This document shows, piece after piece, positions 54,372 through 63,076 of a DNA stretch of 64,000 bases; within the stretch, counting starts at the first letter, position 1, and each line of letters begins with the position of its first letter. A model generated the notes under the pieces. That model saw only the letters and a program-made list of their open reading frames with translations, was not told the DNA's origin and searched no databases. The DNA is from Poriferisphaera corsica (lineage in GTDB: Bacteria > Planctomycetota > Phycisphaerae > Phycisphaerales > Phycisphaeraceae), in assembly GCF_007747445.1 (NCBI RefSeq), contig NZ_CP036425.1, forward strand, positions 1,410,175 to 1,474,174, written 5' to 3'. The position numbers and the translations under genes are program-made.

Positions 54372-56036
54372 ATGAGTGAAGTAGCGACAGATATTGTTTC
54401 GGGCGAGCAGGCGGAGGGAGCGGCTATTGGTGTGGTAGGGGAGCAGACTGCGGAAGGGTGGTTAATAAGAAAAGAACTGTGGGTGGGGGGGGCTGGTGGT
54501 GATGTGGTGGATACGGTTGTGGGTGCGGTGGGTGAGACTATGCGCCGATTAGATGGTGGGCGGCGGATGCAGAAAAATGCTGCAGAAAAGAAGGGGGAAA
54601 GCAGGGGGGGGATGGGGATGTTGAAGTGTTTGGTTGTGGGTGCGGTTTGGCCGCGATGGGCGGTGAGGGTGAGTGAGGGGATGAAGGCGTGGGAGTTGTG
54701 GCTAGTACATGTGCTGGGTGTGGTGATTGCGGGGGGGATGATGCTTTTGTTTGGGGTTTGGCAAGAGCAGGTGACGCATCGTGGGCGATATGTATTTGAT
54801 CTGTGGGGAGAGCTGTTTGGAGCATTTACGGAAGGGGTTGGCGAGTTGTTTTGGGCGATGAGCGGTGGTTTTTGGTGGCAAGCGGCGCTGGGGTTGGTGT
54901 TTGGGGTGGTGCTTATTGAGGTGGGGATTGTGTTTGCGGGGTTATTGTTGATGGGTTGGGGGGCGCGGCCGGGAGAGAGGTTGCGGGAGACGATGTTGCG
55001 GGGGGTGAGGCGGATGTGGGCGATGAGCGGGCTTTTTATTGGTGTGGTGAGCGTGATGGGTTTGATGTGGCTGATTGGGTTTCCGTTTTACTGGTTTGAG
55101 TGGGTGGATGACACGTTCCGCAATGGGGTAATGGAAACGCTGGCGATGTCGGTCATGATCGGGATGGTTTGGCTTGTCGCGCTGGCGGGGATTTTGTGGG
55201 TGATGGTAGGCACGCTTCGGGGGGTGAGTGTTGGAGGGAAAGGATGGGATGCGGAGTTGGGCGAAGGGATGCGGGAGGCGTGGCCGTTGCGGTGTGAGGG
55301 AAATGAGGGAGTGTGTGGATATCAGCTTGTTGAGGTGGAGGAAGGGGTGAGTTGTCCGGAGTGCGGGATGGATGTGATGGCGAGCGTGAGAGTGAAGCGT
55401 GGGCGGTATGGGAAATGGGGGAGAGAAAGCTTGTGGGAGAAGGTGGGCGGATGGTGGGGCTGGTCGGCGAGGCAGTCATTGGTGCAGCCAAGAAGATTTG
55501 CGCGGGGGATTGAGGTTCATTTGCCGCGGACTGGAGGGGGGTGGATGATGGCAGGAAGTGTGGTGCGGATGATGGTGTTGGCGGTGATAGGCGCATGGGC
55601 TTTTATTTTGTTTGAAACAGTTATGCGTGGGCAATGGTATGCGTTTCGTGATTTTGAAGATGTGTTGGCTTTTGTGTTTGCGCCAATGATGATTGTGAGT
55701 GTGATGGGGCTATGGATTTTGGGGTGGTTGCTCGGAGTGTTGGGTTTTTATGAGTTAGTGCTGGGGGTGGTGATCCGGATGTTTGGTGGGCGGAATCGTG
55801 TTTACGAGTTGCATCAGATTGTTTGTGGGCAGTGTTTGCTGGCGTTTATTGGGGTGTGTGCTGTGACTGGGCTGATGATGTTTGGGTATGAGATTTTGCG
55901 GATGATGGGTGGTCAGGGATTGGGATATAGGCAACTGGAGACTTACGCGTTCATGGCGATGTGGGCATTTGCGTTGTTGCAGTTTGTGATGTTGATCGTT
56001 GGGGTGATGGGTTGCCCGCGAAAGGTGGAGGGTTAG
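54372..56036 (+). CDS. Multi-pass membrane protein with cytoplasmic zinc ribbon (intact copy)
   Basis: 554 residues, function unknown. A Gly/Val-rich cytoplasmic start is followed by at least three membrane segments (WLVHVLGVVIAGGMMLLFGV; ALGLVFGVVLIEVGIVFAGL; GLFIGVVSVMGLMWLIGFPF). Then comes a zinc-ribbon segment: RCEGNEGVCGYQLVEVEEGV then SCPECGMDV, resembling the CGYxL-CPECG ribbons common in planctomycete proteins. Further membrane segments follow near the C-terminus (MMVLAVIGAWAFILFETVMR; LAFVFAPMMIVSVMGLWILG). Start ATG at 54372; the frame is open upstream to 54312. Paralogue of the pseudogene just before it. The coding strand is extremely G-rich. lnt follows after about 80 bases. Confidence 0.75.
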   Translation: MSEVATDIVSGEQAEGAAIGVVGEQTAEGWLIRKELWVGGAGGDVVDTVVGAVGETMRRLDGGRRMQKNAAEKKGESRGGMGMLKCLVVGAVWPRWAVRVSEGMKAWELWLVHVLGVVIAGGMMLLFGVWQEQVTHRGRYVFDLWGELFGAFTEGVGELFWAMSGGFWWQAALGLVFGVVLIEVGIVFAGLLLMGWGARPGERLRETMLRGVRRMWAMSGLFIGVVSVMGLMWLIGFPFYWFEWVDDTFRNGVMETLAMSVMIGMVWLVALAGILWVMVGTLRGVSVGGKGWDAELGEGMREAWPLRCEGNEGVCGYQLVEVEEGVSCPECGMDVMASVRVKRGRYGKWGRESLWEKVGGWWGWSARQSLVQPRRFARGIEVHLPRTGGGWMMAGSVVRMMVLAVIGAWAFILFETVMRGQWYAFRDFEDVLAFVFAPMMIVSVMGLWILGWLLGVLGFYELVLGVVIRMFGGRNRVYELHQIVCGQCLLAFIGVCAVTGLMMFGYEILRMMGGQGLGYRQLETYAFMAMWAFALLQFVMLIVGVMGCPRKVEG

Positions 56037-56117
56037 GGAGGGGATGCGAGTGGGGAAGATGGGTGGGCGTAAGTTTAGAGGGGTGATGTTTGTTGAAGTG
56101 GTGTAAGATGTGGGTGT

Positions 56118-57956
56118 ATGGAGAGTTCAATGAGACGATCAGGGATGAGTCGTGGTAAGCCTCAGATGACGGTGCAAACGGTCTGGGGTCATGGTGTGTT
56201 GTTGGGGTTGAGTGCGGTATTGTTGGGCTTAGCGTTTCCGCGGCCGGGGATGTGGCTGCTGGGTTATGTGGCACTGGTGCCTTGGGGTTATGCGTGTGTG
56301 CGGAGTGAGAAGTTGTGGCGGCTGTGTTGGACGAGTTTTGTGGTGTTTATGTTGTTTTGGCTGGTGCGGGTTGGCTGGGTGATACCGGTGACAGCGGCGG
56401 GGTATGTGGTGTTGAGCGGGATTATGGCGGGGTATGTTGCGATTGGAAGTGTGCTGCTGTGGTTGATTGCGCGGCGGACAAGGTTGTTGATGGTGGTGGC
56501 TGTGCCGGTGGTTTGGGTTGGGATGGAGTTTTTGAGGAGCCATTATCCGGCGGGCGGGTTTGGATGGTTTACGTTGGGGTATGCGGTGGGAAGTTATCAG
56601 GAGGGGCAAGGCGCGGGGATTGTGGCACAGATCGCGAATGTGTTTGGGGTTTGGGGTGTGAGTTTTGTGGTGGCGATGACGAGCGGTCTTATCGTTGATT
56701 TGATGACGCAAAAGATGCTGCATATGCGGCGAACGGGTGCGAAAACAGTACGAAAGACGGTGCGGGGTGCGGTGGTGATCTGGGTGCTGGTGTATGGGTG
56801 TGTGATGGTGCATGGTTTGGTTTCGGTGGGGCGATATGACCGGATGATTGAAGAAGCTGGGGACAGGGTGCGTGGTGTGACGGTGGGGGTGGTGCAGACG
56901 GATGATGTTTTGAGTAATACTTCTTTTCGGGATCAGGATGAGTTATGGCGGGATTGGGGTGAGTTGGTTGAATGGACGCGTGAGGTTGGGATGCAGGAGG
57001 TGGATGGTGAGCGGGTTCAGATTGTGGTGTGGCCGGAAAGTGTGGCGCCGACGTGGGGGCTGAATGCGGAAACGCGAGCGTTCTTGGCGCCGTATGGTGG
57101 GATCATTAGTCCGACTGATATTCATGAGCAGATCGGGCGGCTGGCGAGGGAATATGGGCTGAATGTGTTTGTGGGGGCGCAATCGCAGAGCGAGTGGGGG
57201 TTGCGTACGGTGCAGCGGAAGACATTCCCGGTGGCTGAGGTGAAGTCGAATTCGACGTATTTGTATTATGCGGATGGTGTGCAGTCGCCGACGCGATATA
57301 GCAAGATGATTTTGGTGCCTGTGGGTGAGTATTGGCCTTGGATTGAGAATTGGCCGGGATTGAAGAATTGGATTATTGAGAAATTTAGTCCGTGGGGAGA
57401 TTACACGTTGGATGCGGGGGAAAGGGTTGTTGTGTTTGAAGTGCCGGTGTTGGGCCGGGATGTTGAGGGGATGCGTGAGGTGGAGGTGGTGAAGGCAGTG
57501 ACACCGATCTGTTATGAGGATGTGGTGCCTTGGCAGGTGAGGCGGATGGTGTATGAGGGAGGTAAGAAACGCGCGGATCTGATCGTGAATCTGACGAACA
57601 GTGGGTGGTATAGCGGGATGTCGATGCGTTTGCAGCACATGCAGATTGCGGCGATGCGGAGTGTGGAGAACGGTGTGCCGACGGCGAGGAGTGTGAATAC
57701 GGGGGTGAGTGGGTTTGTAGATGCCGTTGGGCGGGTTGTGAAGGTGGTGAAGGATGAGGAGGGTGAGGTGCAGTATGTGGGCGGGAGTGCGGCGGAATTC
57801 GTGAGATTTGACGAACGGGTGACGGTTTATGGGCGTATAGGTGATGTTGGGGCGTGGGTTTTGGTGGGTGTGTTGTTAGTCGTGACGGTCATGTGTGTGT
57901 TTGGCCGCGGTGGGGAGAGAGGTGTGAGTGGTGTTGGGGGGATGGGGGTGAGATAA
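56118..57956 (+). CDS. lnt: Apolipoprotein N-acyltransferase
   Basis: 612 residues. Adds the third acyl chain to the N-terminal Cys of lipoproteins in the inner membrane, which fits the many lipoproteins encoded here. N-terminal membrane segments (GVLLGLSAVLLGLAFPRPGM, then LVPWGYACVR and onward) are followed by a nitrilase-like domain with the catalytic triad Glu307 (VVWPESVAPTWG), Lys396 (RYSKMILVPVGEYWPW) and Cys465 (VTPICYEDVVPW). A last membrane segment ends the protein. The length is above the usual 510 residues because of an extended loop. Start ATG at 56118 lacks a strong site; ATGs 5 and 10 codons on are alternatives. Confidence 0.93.
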   Translation: MESSMRRSGMSRGKPQMTVQTVWGHGVLLGLSAVLLGLAFPRPGMWLLGYVALVPWGYACVRSEKLWRLCWTSFVVFMLFWLVRVGWVIPVTAAGYVVLSGIMAGYVAIGSVLLWLIARRTRLLMVVAVPVVWVGMEFLRSHYPAGGFGWFTLGYAVGSYQEGQGAGIVAQIANVFGVWGVSFVVAMTSGLIVDLMTQKMLHMRRTGAKTVRKTVRGAVVIWVLVYGCVMVHGLVSVGRYDRMIEEAGDRVRGVTVGVVQTDDVLSNTSFRDQDELWRDWGELVEWTREVGMQEVDGERVQIVVWPESVAPTWGLNAETRAFLAPYGGIISPTDIHEQIGRLAREYGLNVFVGAQSQSEWGLRTVQRKTFPVAEVKSNSTYLYYADGVQSPTRYSKMILVPVGEYWPWIENWPGLKNWIIEKFSPWGDYTLDAGERVVVFEVPVLGRDVEGMREVEVVKAVTPICYEDVVPWQVRRMVYEGGKKRADLIVNLTNSGWYSGMSMRLQHMQIAAMRSVENGVPTARSVNTGVSGFVDAVGRVVKVVKDEEGEVQYVGGSAAEFVRFDERVTVYGRIGDVGAWVLVGVLLVVTVMCVFGRGGERGVSGVGGMGVR

Positions 57957-58046
57957 GCCTGGGCTTGTTGCTTGGGCGGTTTTGGATTGAGATTTCGGGC
58001 TTTGATTTGAGTAGCACCGGGGCGAGCGAATTGGACGCAGGGTGCG

Positions 58047-59240
58047 ATGAAAGGGATGAACGACATGGGTTTGAATGTGAGAAATGTAAGTGCGCATCTT
58101 GTGATGGCTGGGGCTGTCTTTATGGGTGGTGAAGGCGTTGTGATGGGGCAGGCGCTCGAAGAGGCGGTGAGTGGTAAGCCAGCTGCAGAAATAGCGGAGA
58201 CGGCTGCTGAGCAGACGCTCAGTGTGGACGAGATTTATATGGGTGGGAGGGCGAGAGCAGTTGAGGTGGTGCTGAATGCGTCACGGAGTGCGAGCCCGTT
58301 TTTTAGAGCGAATGCAATGGAAGCGGCGGCCTATACGGGTGATCGTGCACTTCCGTTGTTGCAGTTGGGGCTGGATGATCGCAGTGAAGTGGTTCGATTT
58401 GCAGCACTGGTTTCGATCGGCAAATTAGCGGATCCGGCGCTAGGCAAGAGTGCGGCAGCGTATGTGAATGATTCAGATCCATCTGTGCGTGCTGCGGCTA
58501 TTTTTGCAGCGAAAAAATGCGGTGCAGAAGTGAATGAAAGCTACTTAGCAGAGCTTTTAAATTCGAAAGATGCGCGGCAAAGGCGTAATGCGGCATCGGT
58601 ATTGGGATGGCTGGGCAATAAGAGCGCTGTGCCGATGCTTCGTGAGGGATCTTGGAAGGGGAGGATGCGGAATCCAAATGAGTATGAGATTGACCAGATC
58701 GCGTTTGCCGAGGCGATCGCGCGACTGGGAGAAGAAACAGCTTTGGACGTTATTCGAGGCAAGTTGTATACAGGTGGAGCCCCGGACGAGACCCGCGTTT
58801 ATGCGGTGACGGTTTTGGGGGATCTAGGTGATGCGAAGATGGCTCGTGTATTTGAGAATATGTTGAATGATACGAACATGCAGGTCAGGATTGCGGCGGC
58901 GACGACGTTGACGAAACTGGGATATGGGGTTGGCGGTACGGTTTTGTTGGATGCGAGTCATTATGATGGGGAGCGGGTCGAGATGGATATAAAGTCGTAT
59001 TTGTCGCAACACAAGAATCGTGAGGATAACGAGACGTATCGTCGGCTGTTGGCAAGTGACAAAGCGTTGGCTGAGCTTGCGGGGCAGATCCGTGGTCAAG
59101 CGGCGTTTGGGCTGGCGATGGTCGGTAATGCAGGGGCTGCACAGCGGGTTGTGGCGATGCTGGATGATGAGATGGAACAGGCTCGATTGTCGGCTGCGGC
59201 AGCAATGCTGAAGGCTCTTACGGGGCAGGGAGTTAAGTAA
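58047..59240 (+). CDS. Exported HEAT-repeat protein
   Basis: 397 residues. A likely signal (VSAHLVMAGAVFMGG then EGVVMGQA) is followed by a solenoid of HEAT/PBS-lyase-like repeats of about 30 residues: FRANAMEAAAYTGDRALPLL, SEVVRFAALVSIGKLADPAL, SVRAAAIFAAKKCGAEVNES, RQRRNAASVLGWLGNKSAVP and MQVRIAAATTLTKLGYG. Such solenoids bind other proteins; function unknown. Start ATG at 58047 or at 58065. Codon usage here is less G-extreme than in lnt. Confidence 0.75.
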   Translation: MKGMNDMGLNVRNVSAHLVMAGAVFMGGEGVVMGQALEEAVSGKPAAEIAETAAEQTLSVDEIYMGGRARAVEVVLNASRSASPFFRANAMEAAAYTGDRALPLLQLGLDDRSEVVRFAALVSIGKLADPALGKSAAAYVNDSDPSVRAAAIFAAKKCGAEVNESYLAELLNSKDARQRRNAASVLGWLGNKSAVPMLREGSWKGRMRNPNEYEIDQIAFAEAIARLGEETALDVIRGKLYTGGAPDETRVYAVTVLGDLGDAKMARVFENMLNDTNMQVRIAAATTLTKLGYGVGGTVLLDASHYDGERVEMDIKSYLSQHKNREDNETYRRLLASDKALAELAGQIRGQAAFGLAMVGNAGAAQRVVAMLDDEMEQARLSAAAAMLKALTGQGVK

Positions 59241-59285
59241 ATCACAGAATGTGAGAAAAAAGGGACTTTATGGGGTGATGAATGG

Positions 59286-59314
59286 TTGACAATTTTAGCA
59301 ATTTCCGGTAAATC
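59286..59314 (+). promoter_or_regulatory. Sigma-70-like promoter for the coiled-coil gene
   Basis: An exact -35 TTGACA at 59286-59291, 17 bases and a weak -10 TAAATC at 59309-59314, about 85 bases upstream of the TTG start at 59398. Confidence 0.4.
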
Positions 59315-59397
59315 TTACACTGTCGTAAAGGCGCCTATCGAGGGAATTGTGAGCGTCTTCCTTCCTTTTCGCATTCCTCGCTCTGAGAGGTAGCACA

Positions 59398-60273
59398 TTG
59401 AATCTCCTGACCAAAGTATTTGTTGTTGTCGTCGCGTTGCTGTCGGTGTTGCTTGTCGCACTGACTGTTTCGTTTGTTGCAAACACTGAGAACTACAAGG
59501 AAAAGGCGAATGAGTATAAGGGCGAAAAGCTCGCTGCTCAGAATCGCGTGACCATCTTGCAGGACGAAGTGGCGAAGCTTAACACTGAAAAAGCTGCAGA
59601 CGCGATCGCGATCAGCAACGAGAATGCAGAACTGAAGGCAACGATCGTTCAGCTCCGTGGCACGCTTGCTACTGAGCAGATGAACGGCCAGAAGCTTGAA
59701 GCAGATCTTGCAAGCATGAAAGCATCGGTTGACCGCATGAGCGCGACTGGCAAGCTGAACGTGACTTTGCTTGAGAAGGTGAATGGCGAGCTGAATGTAA
59801 GCCGCGGCAAGTTGGTTGGAACTGAGCAGAAGCTTGCAGAGGCTCTGGATAAGATCAACGAACTTAAGACCGAAAACGAAGGCGTGATCCGCCAGCTATA
59901 CCAGAACAAAGAACAGGTTGTGGCGCTTAAGGGCGAGTTGGACAAGCTGAACGGTGGTATCGCAACACTTTCAGACGAACAGAAATCAATGATCTTCGCA
60001 GCAATGGAAGGTACAGCTAAGGTTGTATCAGAAGTCCAAATCGCTGGTGAGATCGTTCAGGTTGTCGAAGACAGCGGCGTGACACTGGTTCAGTTGAACG
60101 TTGGTCAGAGCGACGGTGTGAAAGAAAACATGGAATTCATCGTGCACCGTGGTGCCGATTATCTGGGCACAATTGTTGTGTCAAAGGTTGATGCTAGCCA
60201 GGCTGCTGGTCAGCTCACAGAAGCGAACGGTGCAATCACTGTTGGCGACAATGTGATGTCAGGTATCAACTAA
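59398..60273 (+). CDS. Membrane-anchored coiled-coil protein
   Basis: 291 residues. N-terminal membrane segment (VFVVVVALLSVLLVALTVSF) followed by a coiled coil of about 150 residues (ILQDEVAKLNTEKAADAIAI and QKLAEALDKINELKTENEGV are typical heptad segments). The C-terminal 70 residues form a small beta domain (VQIAGEIVQVVEDSGVTLVQ; VGQSDGVKENMEFIVHRGAD), as in envelope proteins with an SH3/FlgT-C-like fold. Start TTG at 59398 with GAGAGG 8 nt upstream. It precedes mreB by 750 bases, so a link to cell shape or wall synthesis is possible. A strong terminator follows. Confidence 0.75.
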   Translation: MNLLTKVFVVVVALLSVLLVALTVSFVANTENYKEKANEYKGEKLAAQNRVTILQDEVAKLNTEKAADAIAISNENAELKATIVQLRGTLATEQMNGQKLEADLASMKASVDRMSATGKLNVTLLEKVNGELNVSRGKLVGTEQKLAEALDKINELKTENEGVIRQLYQNKEQVVALKGELDKLNGGIATLSDEQKSMIFAAMEGTAKVVSEVQIAGEIVQVVEDSGVTLVQLNVGQSDGVKENMEFIVHRGADYLGTIVVSKVDASQAAGQLTEANGAITVGDNVMSGIN

Positions 60274-60291
60274 ACCTACTCAGAGATTCGT

Positions 60292-60321
60292 CACAAGGTG
60301 AGCTGAAAGGCTCACCTTGTG
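60292..60321 (+). terminator. Terminator after the coiled-coil gene
   Basis: Arms cacaaggtgagc and gctcaccttgtg are exact reverse complements around six bases and are followed by ttt. Very stable; the short T-run is the only weak point. Confidence 0.8.
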
Positions 60322-60443
60322 TTTCACCAAATATTCCGTGCTTTTTGGGGCTAAGGGTGTTGGCCTGAGCACGATGCGAAGGTAAAGACGGAATCAAGGC
60401 TGGGTGAGCCAAAACGGATTGTTGTTACACAACGTAAATTGAG

Positions 60444-60459
60444 ATCGGTCAAGACCGAT
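60444..60459. promoter_or_regulatory. Hairpin directly before the ribosome binding site of the small protein
   Basis: Arms atcggtc (60444-60450) and gaccgat (60453-60459) around two bases, followed by the ggag of the small open reading frame. It could affect translation of that frame. Confidence 0.35.
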
Positions 60460-60474
60460 TTGGAGTAACAAGAC

Positions 60475-60597
60475 ATGGATTCAGAAAACGGTATTTACAC
60501 AGTTCTCTTGGCAGTCGCATCACTGTCACTGCTAGTAGCAGTTGGCTTTGTCGCGATGTGTGGCATGGACCTGTATGGTGGCCTGTTCATCTCCTAG
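60475..60597 (+). CDS. 40-residue membrane protein
   Basis: Starts ATG at 60475 with GGAG 9 nt upstream. It begins MDSENGIYTVLLAVASLSLL, then has a hydrophobic run continuing through VAVGFVAMCGMD, so it forms one membrane helix with a few outer residues (LYGGLFIS) at the end. It is flanked by a terminator (60292-60321) and the hairpin at 60444-60459, so it is a separate unit between the coiled-coil gene and mreB. No known family; it could interact with the envelope proteins encoded next to it. Confidence 0.65.
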   Translation: MDSENGIYTVLLAVASLSLLVAVGFVAMCGMDLYGGLFIS

Positions 60598-61033
60598 TAG
60601 ATGAATGGTTGCAGATATCACAATCGACTTTAGGAGCGTTTCAGTGAGACAGATCAGTATGTCCGCATTGCGGATAGGACTGTGGGAGACTGAAGCGTTT
60701 TTTTGTAGGGGGTGGGGAAATGGCCTTTGTTGTGTGTAGATTTTGGGCTTTGGTATGATAGAAATCATATTGGAGCGCATGAGGTACGTGGGGTAGGCAC
60801 TTGCGATGTGAGTGTCGAATCGAAACTCCGAAAGGACTTGGAGGCTGACATTTCTTTTGGCGTAAGGTCAGCCATTTATACAGCGTGATGTACCGTTGAT
60901 AATTAGCGGCATGAATCATGCCTTGAAGTTTGATCCAGATGTGATCGATGCAAGGCTTAAGGAATTGTTCGTTGATTGTTTATAGTTGTCATGTTACAGC
61001 AGCCCATGAAGTGTAGAAATGGGGATCAGCTAA
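60598..61033. other. Spacer upstream of mreB
   Basis: About 435 bases. Some T-rich stretches (cgtttttttg near 60693) and no gene that I can support. The mreB promoter should be here; none was picked with confidence. Confidence 0.5.
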
Positions 61034-62086
61034 TTGATTCTGGACAGTGTACTGAGCTTGTTTAGTGTGGATATGGGGATTGACCTTGGCACGTGTAACA
61101 CGTTGGTGTGTGTACGTGGTGAGGGTATTGTGCTGAACGAGCCAAGCGTCGTGGCGGTGAAGAAGGGGACCAACCAGGTTTTGCAGAATGGCAATGCGGT
61201 AGGTTGGGTTGCTAAGGAAATGCTGGGTAAAACGCCGGGCTCCATATCGGCAATCCGTCCGATGAAGGACGGCGTGATCAGTGATTTCGAAATTACTGAA
61301 GCGATGTTGGCGTACTTTGTGCGTAAGGTGAACGGGAAACGGCCATTGGTTAGGCCACGCGTGGTGATTGCGGTGCCGAGTGGTATTACAGCAGTTGAAA
61401 AGCGTGCGGTGCTAGATAGTGCTGAGCGTGCGGGTGCAAGGCGGGTCTATCTGGTTGAAGAGCCGATGGCTGCAGGTATTGGCGCGGCACTCCCGATTGT
61501 TGAAGCGACGGCCAGCATGATCGTCGACATTGGTGGTGGTACAACGGAAGTGGCGATTATGTCGCTGGCCGATATTGCTCAGTGTGAATCGGTGCGTGTT
61601 GCGGGTGATGATATGGACGAGGCGATCATCAATCACATGAAAAAGGCTTACAACCTGATGATTGGTGAGCAGACTGCTGAGCGGATTAAGGTCGAAATCG
61701 GCTCGGCTGCGCCAGACGGTGATGAGCGGAGCATGGAAGTTCGTGGTCGTGATATGATCTCAGGCTTGCCGCGAAAGACGGTGATCACGAGTGAAGAAAT
61801 TAGGGAAGCACTTCAGGAACCACTCAGTGCGATCATCGAAACAGTAACACGTACGCTTGAACGTGCTGAGCCTGAATTAGCTGCGGACTTGGTAGATAAC
61901 GGTATTGTGCTTGCGGGCGGTGGCGCACTGCTTCGTGGAATTGATATTGTGATCAGCAATGCAACGGGACTGGATTGCCGAATTGCAGATGACCCGCTGA
62001 CTTGTGTGGCCCGTGGTACTGCGATCTATTTGGAGCACTTGGAAGAGTGGAAACAGACGATGGAAAGTGATATGGACGAGCTGTAG
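61034..62086 (+). CDS. mreB: Rod shape-determining protein MreB
   Basis: 350 residues, actin-like. It forms membrane-bound filaments that guide wall synthesis. Phosphate 1 motif GIDLGTCNTLVCV, connect 1, IVDIGGGTTEVAIMS (phosphate 2), adenosine motif LAGGGALLRGID. An N-terminal amphipathic lead (ILDSVLSLFSVDM) is as in other MreB. Start TTG at 61034 with GGGG upstream, which gives the usual N-terminus. It is alone here, without mreC or mreD following; the next gene is convergent. Terminator at 62110-62140. Confidence 0.95.
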   Translation: MILDSVLSLFSVDMGIDLGTCNTLVCVRGEGIVLNEPSVVAVKKGTNQVLQNGNAVGWVAKEMLGKTPGSISAIRPMKDGVISDFEITEAMLAYFVRKVNGKRPLVRPRVVIAVPSGITAVEKRAVLDSAERAGARRVYLVEEPMAAGIGAALPIVEATASMIVDIGGGTTEVAIMSLADIAQCESVRVAGDDMDEAIINHMKKAYNLMIGEQTAERIKVEIGSAAPDGDERSMEVRGRDMISGLPRKTVITSEEIREALQEPLSAIIETVTRTLERAEPELAADLVDNGIVLAGGGALLRGIDIVISNATGLDCRIADDPLTCVARGTAIYLEHLEEWKQTMESDMDEL

Positions 62087-62109
62087 AAATCTTTGTCATA
62101 ATGAATATA

Positions 62110-62140
62110 AAAAAAGCCGAGCGAAATGCTCGGCTTTTTT
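62110..62140. terminator. Bidirectional terminator between mreB and the convergent gene
   Basis: Arms aaaaaagccgagc and gctcggctttttt are exact reverse complements around five bases, with a T-run on either strand. It serves both mreB and the minus-strand gene ending at 62150. Confidence 0.92.
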
Positions 62141-62149
62141 GTGCTTAGT

Positions 62150-62863
62150 TTATTCAATCGGAGTGATGGATCCATCGGAAGGTGTGTATGTGTAGACGAC
62201 TTCCAAGTTGCCCGCAGTTGTTGTGTGTGCGGATGCTGTGAATGCCGTACATACCCATGTTTCTGGACCGGTGTAATGATCATCTATTTGGCAATACCAC
62301 TGGCCGTCCATGTATACATCGGCTTCAACTTCTATTGCGATTTGATTTGATACTGTTGTGCCAACAAAGTTATTCGGATTCGAGATCGTGCTTGATTGAT
62401 CGGGAAGCATGATGATTCTGTTGTTCGCCCATTTGAAGGATGTGTAATCAATGATGCCGCCGCTTAGGTCTTCTGTCTTTAGAAGCAGTTGTTGATTGAA
62501 ACTGCCATTTTGCAGTAGTGATATTTTTACTGCATGACCACTCTTGCTTTGACCGGGCATGCCATTGCCTTGGAATGCAGAACCTTGTGAGCCGGAGTTC
62601 ATTGATAGCTGTTTTGTTCTGATCTCAACTTTTTCAAGTGTCCCTTTTGAGCTATCAAATGCTGGGATATCAATCACTTCGTTCATAAGATTTGCATTTT
62701 CAGAGACGATAATCCATCCTGGTATGTGGTGTGTTTCTCCAATAACTGGCGTGGTAATCGATACTGTGATCTCATGAACTTCTTCTTTCATTTCGGCGTA
62801 AGATGATGATGAAAATAATAGCAAACAAAGTGATGTGGTGATAACAGATAAGTTTTTAAACAT
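62150..62863 (-). CDS. Exported protein, choice-of-anchor E-like
   Basis: 237 residues. Signal peptide (SVITTSLCLLLFSSSSYA, cleavage after residue 23). The mature part is beta-rich, with VIDIPAFDSSKGTLEKVEIR and later AIEVEADVYMDGQWYC, the layout of choice-of-anchor E domains (a beta-sandwich found in PEP-CTERM and other surface proteins). No C-terminal anchor is present, so secretion or loose surface attachment is likely. AGGAG 7 nt before the ATG at 62863. Lower G+C than the neighbours. Confidence 0.65.
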   Translation of the reverse strand: MFKNLSVITTSLCLLLFSSSSYAEMKEEVHEITVSITTPVIGETHHIPGWIIVSENANLMNEVIDIPAFDSSKGTLEKVEIRTKQLSMNSGSQGSAFQGNGMPGQSKSGHAVKISLLQNGSFNQQLLLKTEDLSGGIIDYTSFKWANNRIIMLPDQSSTISNPNNFVGTTVSNQIAIEVEADVYMDGQWYCQIDDHYTGPETWVCTAFTASAHTTTAGNLEVVYTYTPSDGSITPIE

Positions 62864-63022
62864 AGAACTGCTCCTATAGAAAAATGAATCATAAAGTGTA
62901 CATGTAATGTAGAAGCGACAAATAGATAGTTCAATGAAAAAACAAATCGTGTATTAATCCACACAATAGGTTAGCACGAGATTCTTTGGTGTTATGTGGT
63001 CGGCGTATGATAAAAACGGAGA

Positions 63023-63041
63023 GCTTAGCTCTAGGAGCTAA
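63023..63041 (-). terminator. Hairpin after the prepilin gene
   Basis: Arms ttagctc and gagctaa around three bases, about 35 bases past the stop of the minus-strand gene at 63077; on that strand five T follow after a short gap. Confidence 0.5.
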
Positions 63042-63076
63042 ACCCTCGCGATGCATGTTTAAGTTGTTGTTATGAT

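Noticed and set aside
56943-57638. Long minus-strand frames inside lnt and in the flhA-fliR block
   Set aside because: Long antisense frames arise from the extreme strand composition; their residues (His/Pro/Arg or Glu/Asp-rich) are typical of shadows.
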